Source of the DNA: an uncultured Ruminococcus sp. | GTDB taxonomy: Bacteria; Bacillota; Clostridia; Oscillospirales; Ruminococcaceae | Length of the DNA stretch: 25,920 nt | Assembly: GCA_900545125.1 (NCBI GenBank) | Contig: UQXS01000009.1 | Span: 1-25,920, forward strand | Direction: 5' to 3' | Shown: positions 21,849 to 25,920 of the stretch, piece after piece | Layout: each line of letters starts with the position of its first letter | Numbering within the stretch: the stretch's first letter is position 1 | Notes under the pieces: generated by a model | Database searches by the model: none | Seen by the model: the letters and a program-made list of their open reading frames with translations, nothing else | What the model was told of the DNA's origin: nothing | Program-made: the position numbers and the translations under genes

Positions 21849-23234
21849 ATGGCATTTGAGGGACTTTCAGAAAAACTCAACGGCGTCTTTAAAAAACTTA
21901 AATCACGTGGAAAGCTTTCGGAAAGCGATGTCAGGGAGGCTATGCGTGAAGTCCGTCTCGCTCTCCTTGAAGCCGATGTAAGCTACAAGGTAGTAAAGGA
22001 CTTTGTTAAAAAAGTTACAGAGCGTGCTGTAGGCGAAGATGTCCTTTCCAGTCTGACTCCTGCACAGCAGGTCATAAAAATAGTAAACGAGGAACTCTGC
22101 TCCCTTATGGGAAACAGCAACGCAAGGATAAATTTTTCTTCCAAACCTCCTACGGTCATTATGATGTGCGGCTTACAGGGTTCGGGTAAGACGACTCATT
22201 CCGCCAAGCTTGCTAAACTCCTGAAAAAAGAGGGACACCGTCCGCTGCTGGCTGCCTGCGATATCTACCGTCCTGCGGCTATAAATCAGCTTCAGGTGGT
22301 CGGTCAGAAAGCTGACGTTCCCGTTTTTGAAATGGGTCAGATAGACCCCGTTATCATCGCAAAACAGGCTCTTGCTCACGCCAAGGATTACGGTCACGAT
22401 GTCCTTATCATCGACACCGCCGGCCGTCTCCATATCGACGAAAAACTTATGGAAGAGCTTGTAAAAATCAAAGAAATCACCCAGCCTGACGAGATTATGC
22501 TCGTTGTTGACGCTATGACCGGTCAGGATGCCGTAAACGTTGCCAAATCCTTTGATGAGACTGTCGGCATCACCAGCGTTCTTATGTCAAAGCTGGATTC
22601 CGATACACGAGGCGGTGCTGCACTGTCGGTTCTGTCCGTTACCGGAAAACCTATCAAATACGTGGGAATGGGCGAAAAACTTGACGATTTTGAACAGTTC
22701 CACCCCGAAAGAATGGCATCACGAATTCTCGGTATGGGCGACGTTCTCACCCTTATTGAAAAGGCAGAAAACGTTATGTCCCAGAAAGAAGCCGAAAAGC
22801 TTACCAAAAAATTCAAGGAGAACAAGTTCGATATGGACGATCTCCTGAACCAGATGAAGCAGATAAAAAAACTCGGCTCGATGAAGTCAATACTTGGAAT
22901 GCTTCCCGGCGTGGGCGACAAGCTCAAAGATGCCGATATCGACGAAAAACAGCTTGACAGGGTCGAGGCGATCATCACCTCGATGACAAGGGCAGAACGT
23001 GAAAAACCGTCTATCATCAATCCATCCCGAAAAAAGCGTATCGCCAAAGGTTCGGGTACTAAAGTTGAAGATGTCAACAGACTTCTCAGACAGTTTGAAC
23101 AGATGCAGCAGATGATGAAACGGTTTACCGGCAAAAATAACAAAATGTCACTGCGAAAGGCAAGAAAACAGCTTGCCGGCATGAACTTTGACAAGATGCA
23201 GGGTAAGGGCGGAGGAAATATGCCGTCGTTCTGA
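21849..23234 (+). CDS. ffh: Signal recognition particle GTPase Ffh
   Basis: SRP54-type GTPase, 461 aa, which binds 4.5S/6S RNA and signal peptides of nascent membrane proteins and docks on FtsY. N domain (1-85), G domain with P-loop GLQGSGKT (Lys114), DIYRPAAINQL and DTAGRLHID, then the methionine-rich M domain (from about 300; KRIAKGSGTKVEDVNRLLRQF, QMQQMMKRF). The G4-type segment reads SKLDSDTRGG where TKLDGDTRGG is usual, and the P-loop continues TTHSAKLA where TTTAAKLA is usual. The start at 21849 has AGAGGAG seven nt upstream. An upstream in-frame start at 21765 lies in repeat sequence and is rejected. Confidence 0.96.
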   Translation: MAFEGLSEKLNGVFKKLKSRGKLSESDVREAMREVRLALLEADVSYKVVKDFVKKVTERAVGEDVLSSLTPAQQVIKIVNEELCSLMGNSNARINFSSKPPTVIMMCGLQGSGKTTHSAKLAKLLKKEGHRPLLAACDIYRPAAINQLQVVGQKADVPVFEMGQIDPVIIAKQALAHAKDYGHDVLIIDTAGRLHIDEKLMEELVKIKEITQPDEIMLVVDAMTGQDAVNVAKSFDETVGITSVLMSKLDSDTRGGAALSVLSVTGKPIKYVGMGEKLDDFEQFHPERMASRILGMGDVLTLIEKAENVMSQKEAEKLTKKFKENKFDMDDLLNQMKQIKKLGSMKSILGMLPGVGDKLKDADIDEKQLDRVEAIITSMTRAEREKPSIINPSRKKRIAKGSGTKVEDVNRLLRQFEQMQQMMKRFTGKNNKMSLRKARKQLAGMNFDKMQGKGGGNMPSF

Positions 23235-23247
23235 TGCATATACAGAC

Positions 23248-23294
23248 TTCAAGGCGGTTTTCCGCTTGAATATACAGGCAGCAAAAGTCTGCCT
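23248..23294 (+). promoter_or_regulatory. Two small hairpins in the ffh-rpsP gap
   Basis: TTCAAGGCGG pairs with CCGCTTGAA (one bulge), closely followed by AGGCAG (23276-23281) with CTGCCT (23289-23294). Neither has a T-run. They may shape the rpsP leader or mark RNA processing; the evidence is structural only. Confidence 0.3.
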
Positions 23295-23323
23295 AAAGAT
23301 TATTTCCGGAGGTGAATAATTAA

Positions 23324-23566
23324 ATGGCAGTTAAAATCAGACTCAGAAGAATGGGCGCTAAGAAAGCTCCTTTCTATCGTATTGTAGTTGCTGATTCCAG
23401 ATACCCCAGAGACGGAAGATTCGTTGAAGAGATCGGTTATTACGATCCTACAAAAAATCCTTCAGTTGTTAAGGTTGATGCTGACAAGGCTAAGGACTGG
23501 ATCAAAAAGGGCGCTCAGCCTACAGACACTGTAAAGAATATCCTCAAGAATGAGGGCGTTCTTTAA
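23324..23566 (+). CDS. rpsP: 30S ribosomal protein S16
   Basis: 80-aa ribosomal protein S16. It starts with AVKIRLRRMGAKKAPFYRIVVADSR and has FVEEIGYYDPTKNP, both family signatures. CCGGAGGTG ribosome binding site. It lies 89 bp after ffh, the usual Firmicute order. Confidence 0.97.
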   Translation: MAVKIRLRRMGAKKAPFYRIVVADSRYPRDGRFVEEIGYYDPTKNPSVVKVDADKAKDWIKKGAQPTDTVKNILKNEGVL

Positions 23567-23637
23567 TTACCTGTTCTACGGCGGAGGAGAGACTGATGTC
23601 TCTGCCTCTGTTCCGCAAGACGCATGGAGGACTATTT

Positions 23638-23871
23638 ATGAAAGATTTACTTTACGCTATCGCAGCAGGACTCGTTGAAGACAAGTCCGCTATTAAGATT
23701 ATCGAGGACGAGCCTGATGAAGAAGGCGTTATCGTCTTTCACCTGACTGTTGCTCCCGACGATATGGGACGTGTTATCGGCAAACAGGGCAGAATTGCAA
23801 AGGCTCTCCGCACTATTATGCGTGCCGGAGCTGCTAAAAGAGATCTTAAAGTTTCCGTTAATATTGAATAA
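23638..23871 (+). CDS. khpA: RNA-binding protein KhpA (KH domain, YlqC)
   Basis: 77-aa single KH-domain protein. The KH loop is GRVIGKQGRIAKALRTIMRA, followed by a short strand KVSVNIE. KhpA works with KhpB in RNA binding and in control of cell division and elongation in Firmicutes. The start at 23638 (MKDLLYAIAAGLVEDK) has GGAGG 8 nt upstream; the earlier ATG at 23596 would add 14 non-homologous residues. It lies 71 bp after rpsP and is followed immediately by a terminator rather than rimM-trmD. Confidence 0.93.
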   Translation: MKDLLYAIAAGLVEDKSAIKIIEDEPDEEGVIVFHLTVAPDDMGRVIGKQGRIAKALRTIMRAGAAKRDLKVSVNIE

Positions 23872-23875
23872 CAGA

Positions 23876-23906
23876 AAAAACTCCCCTGAATTTCATGGGA
23901 GTTTTT
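23876..23906. terminator. Bidirectional terminator between khpA and the SLOG-like gene
   Basis: AAAAACTCCC (23876-23885) pairs with GGGAGTTTTT (23897-23906) around an 11-nt loop. T-runs on both strands serve khpA (plus) and the converging gene at 23917 (minus). Confidence 0.9.
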
Positions 23907-23916
23907 ATTATACATA

Positions 23917-24399
23917 TCATCGAAAAACATCAAGTTTCTCCACACTGATATTACGGCTTCGGGCATATTCTGTTCCGTAACATTCTTCCGCAGCATTTCC
24001 TGCCGCAAGAAGCAGATCTGAATTATCTATCATGTGTTCATCTGCCAGATTATAACAATTCTCATTATACCGGGCAGAAACAATCTCAACACTGTCTGCC
24101 TGAGCATGAAGATTGAAAAATCTGTCACGAAATTCATCCACCCAGTTTGTAGACTGTTCTTCATAGGGCATTGCAATATGCAGCCTGATGTCGTTATACA
24201 TACGAAGCGCTGAAATTATCTCCGCACACCACAGCGGTATTCCATACTCGCAGTTCACCCAGAACCGATCATATCCCCGACGGTAAAGCTCCCATATTTT
24301 TTCACGGAGTTTAGCCTTAATTTCGGGATATGGCGGTTCTTTTTCATTTTTACAGACAAGGTTAAGTTCCTCGCCGGTTGATATTATTGTACAGGTCAT
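23917..24399 (-). CDS. SLOG-superfamily (DUF1273/YpsA-like) protein
   Basis: 160-aa cytoplasmic protein. The pattern YRRGYDRFWVNCEYGIPLWCAE, then LHIAMPYEEQSTNWVDEFRDRF, then ADSVEIVSARYNENCY and DEHMIDNSDLLLAAGN follows the DUF1273/YpsA family of SLOG (LOG/DprA-like Rossmann) proteins. SLOG domains are proposed nucleotide or nucleotide-derived ligand sensors, and some act in defence. The usual N-terminal strand and GxR motif are not clear: the first 20 residues differ. AAAGGA lies upstream. It is divergent from the HTH gene at 24508, sharing its control region. Function unknown. Confidence 0.75.
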   Translation of the reverse strand: MTCTIISTGEELNLVCKNEKEPPYPEIKAKLREKIWELYRRGYDRFWVNCEYGIPLWCAEIISALRMYNDIRLHIAMPYEEQSTNWVDEFRDRFFNLHAQADSVEIVSARYNENCYNLADEHMIDNSDLLLAAGNAAEECYGTEYARSRNISVEKLDVFR

Positions 24400-24433
24400 G
24401 TTAATTAAATCCTTTCATATTCTAATTTATTAT

Positions 24434-24462
24434 ATTATGCCACAATTTGAGCCAAATGTCAA
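24434..24462 (-). promoter_or_regulatory. Promoter of the SLOG-like gene
   Basis: On the minus strand: TTGACA (24462-24457), 17-bp spacer, CATAAT (24439-24434). The inverted repeat 24443-24474 spans its -35 box and spacer. Confidence 0.65.
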
Positions 24463-24474
24463 TGGCACAAATTG
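24443..24474. promoter_or_regulatory. Operator-like inverted repeat between divergent genes
   Basis: CAATTTGAGCC (24443-24453) and GGCACAAATTG (24464-24474) are reverse complements except for one position, separated by 10 nt. They overlap the minus-strand promoter and lie upstream of a TATACT box at 24483-24488 for the HTH gene. The half-site spacing suits a dimeric Cro/CI-type regulator. Confidence 0.6.
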
Positions 24475-24507
24475 AAGCATGGTATACTCTTCTTGAGGTG
24501 ATTTCAG

Positions 24508-24729
24508 ATGATATATGAAAGAATTAAAAATCTTCGGGAAGATATGGATTTAACTCAGCAAAATATGGCAGACAAATTATTCATAAACAGGCGGACTTAT
24601 TCAAGCTACGAGACAGGTATCAGGGGTATTCCAATAGAGGTATTAAGCCATATCGCTGATATTTTTAATACAAGTACCGATTATCTGATAGGCAGAACAA
24701 ATGTAAAAAAGCCTTATCCCAAAAAATAA
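24508..24729 (+). CDS. Cro/CI (XRE)-type transcriptional regulator
   Basis: 73-aa DNA-binding protein that is little more than a helix-turn-helix domain (residues 4-60): IKNLREDMDLTQQNMADKL, NRRTYSSYETGIRGIP, and LSHIADIFNTSTDYLIGRT are the usual HTH_3 pattern. GAGGTGA ribosome binding site. It is divergent from the SLOG-like gene and probably represses that gene and itself through the inverted repeat at 24443. Confidence 0.9.
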   Translation: MIYERIKNLREDMDLTQQNMADKLFINRRTYSSYETGIRGIPIEVLSHIADIFNTSTDYLIGRTNVKKPYPKK

Positions 24730-24767
24730 AAAAATAGGGCAGATCCGAAGAACTGCTCTATTTTTTT
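24728..24767. terminator. Bidirectional terminator between the HTH gene and dnaJ
   Basis: AAAAAAATAGGGCAG (24728-24742) pairs with CTGCTCTATTTTTTT (24753-24767), with one G-T pair. The stem is flanked by A and T runs, so it works in both directions and ends both converging genes. Confidence 0.9.
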
Positions 24768-24771
24768 ATTA

Positions 24772-25920
24772 TTAGATATCAAACTTCTTTTTCAATTTTT
24801 CAAAAAAGCTCTGCCGCTTAGCGTAATTTTTCTCGTTCAGGGATTCCTCAAACGCTTTGAGCAGATCTTTCTGCTTCTTCGTCAGATTCTTCGGAACTTC
24901 AACATTTATCTTGACGTACTGATTTCCTCTGTCTGATCTCTGGAGCTTCTGTATTCCCTTGCCTTTCAGCCGGAATACTGTTCCCGTCTGCGTTCCCTCA
25001 CTAATATTATATTTAACATCGCCGTCGATAGTCGGCACGGTGATCTCTGCACCAAGCACAGCTTCTGCGTAAGTAACGGGGATCTCACAATGTACGTCAA
25101 ATCCGTCCCTTTTGAACAGCGAATGACTTCTCACATTTATGTTAAGCAGAAGATCTCCCGAAGGGCCGCCGTTTACACCGCAGTCTCCCTGTCCGCCAAG
25201 ACGTATAGTCTGCCTGTCTCCGATTCCTGCCGGAATATCCACAGAAACGGTTTTCTGATTCCGTACTCTTCCGATACCATGACAAGTCGGGCAAGGATTC
25301 TTTATGATCTTTCCCTTACCGTTGCAGTGCGGACATACCTTGCTTGACGAAATAGCTCCGAAAGGCGTTCTCTGAGTGGTTTTGACCGATCCTCTGCCGT
25401 GACAATCAGGACAGACTTCGGCTGTTGTTCCCTCATGAGCGCCCGTTCCCTTGCAGGCATCGCAGGTACACATCCGATTGATCTTTATTTCTTTGCTGAC
25501 GCCTTTGCAGGCTTCCATGAAGCTTATTGTAACGGATTCCTGTATATCTGCGCCCCTTTTCGGAGCATTTGCAGATGCCGAACTGCGGTTTGAACCGCCT
25601 CCGAAACCGAATCCGCCGAAAATATTTTCAAGAATATCGCCCATATCGCCGAAACCGCCAAAGCCGCCTCCGAAGCCTCCTGCGCCGTCAGCTCCGCCGT
25701 AATTCGGATCAACGCCGGCATGACCGAACTGATCATATCGTGCTTTTTTATCCGGGTCATTGAGAACTTCAAAAGCCTCGTTGACCTCCTTCATCTTGTC
25801 CTCGCAGGAGGGATCATCAGGATGAAGATCGGGATGATATTCTCTGGCCTTTTTCTTATAAGCCTTTTTTATTTCATCCTCGGAGGCTCCTTTCTGGATT
25901 CCGAGCACTTCATAATAATC
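24772..25920 (-). CDS. dnaJ: Chaperone protein DnaJ (start outside the window)
   Basis: Hsp40 co-chaperone that stimulates DnaK ATPase. 382 residues are present and the frame runs off the window edge reading DYYEVLGIQKG, so only the first few residues are missing. J domain with REYHPDLHPDD (HPD motif). Gly/Phe-rich region (about residues 75-110). Zinc centre with four repeats: CDACKGTG, CPDCHGRG, CPHCNGKG, CPTCHGIG. C-terminal substrate domains follow (SGDLLLNINV, PVTYAEAVLGAEI). A GTG-started reading from 25908 would cut into the J domain and is not the true start. dnaK and grpE would be expected just beyond 25920 (inference). Confidence 0.97.
   Translation of the reverse strand, partial: DYYEVLGIQKGASEDEIKKAYKKKAREYHPDLHPDDPSCEDKMKEVNEAFEVLNDPDKKARYDQFGHAGVDPNYGGADGAGGFGGGFGGFGDMGDILENIFGGFGFGGGSNRSSASANAPKRGADIQESVTISFMEACKGVSKEIKINRMCTCDACKGTGAHEGTTAEVCPDCHGRGSVKTTQRTPFGAISSSKVCPHCNGKGKIIKNPCPTCHGIGRVRNQKTVSVDIPAGIGDRQTIRLGGQGDCGVNGGPSGDLLLNINVRSHSLFKRDGFDVHCEIPVTYAEAVLGAEITVPTIDGDVKYNISEGTQTGTVFRLKGKGIQKLQRSDRGNQYVKINVEVPKNLTKKQKDLLKAFEESLNEKNYAKRQSFFEKLKKKFDI

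Overview
The window reads as chromosomal DNA of a strictly anaerobic, low-to-mid GC Firmicute of the Ruminococcus / Oscillospiraceae type. Pointers are the nine-gene V-type ATPase operon, the stand-alone NfnAB electron-bifurcating transhydrogenase, ylxM-ffh-rpsP-khpA, a DUF6382-like FHA protein, and clean TTGACA-N17-TATAAT promoters with strong Shine-Dalgarno sites. The genus is an inference from gene content.

Layout. (1) 1-733: two gene remnants meet inner end to inner end: the 3' end of a minus-strand HMA-like protein with its terminator, and the 3' end of plus-strand aspS. The join near 190-205 is a rearrangement or an assembly chimera. (2) 792-9515: promoter, leader hairpin, V-ATPase genes in the order peripheral stalk G-type, I, K, E, C, F, A, B, D, and a terminator. 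The proteolipid carries the residue set that binds Na+ in Enterococcus hirae NtpK, so a Na+ pump is predicted. (3) 9518-9720: a 203-bp MITE-like element, the most complete copy of a palindromic repeat family that recurs at 18655-18820 and 21702-21806. (4) 9740-13991: a tight four-gene unit of alpha/beta hydrolase, a membrane-embedded MurF-like ligase lacking the usual UDP-MurNAc-binding domain, a D-Ala-D-Ala ligase-family enzyme, and a hexapeptide acetyltransferase. This is the best candidate here for an undescribed cell-envelope system. (5) 14018-16399: nfnA-nfnB with promoter and terminator. (6) 16458-18639: polyphosphate kinase ppk1.

(7) 18896-20999 (minus strand): an FHA protein, a PP2C phosphatase and a small single-pass membrane protein form a phosphoprotein-signalling operon with no kinase in view. 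(8) 21214-23906: ylxM, ffh, rpsP, khpA; a palindromic repeat sits between ylxM and ffh, and a terminator follows khpA where rimM would often be. (9) 23917-24729: a SLOG/DUF1273-like gene and a Cro/CI-type regulator diverge from a shared operator-like inverted repeat. (10) 24772-25920 (minus strand): dnaJ, missing only its first few codons at the window edge.

Most of the window is housekeeping. The accessory or unusual parts are the truncated junction, the palindromic repeats, the hydrolase/MurF/Ddl cluster, the FHA/PP2C operon and the SLOG/HTH pair.
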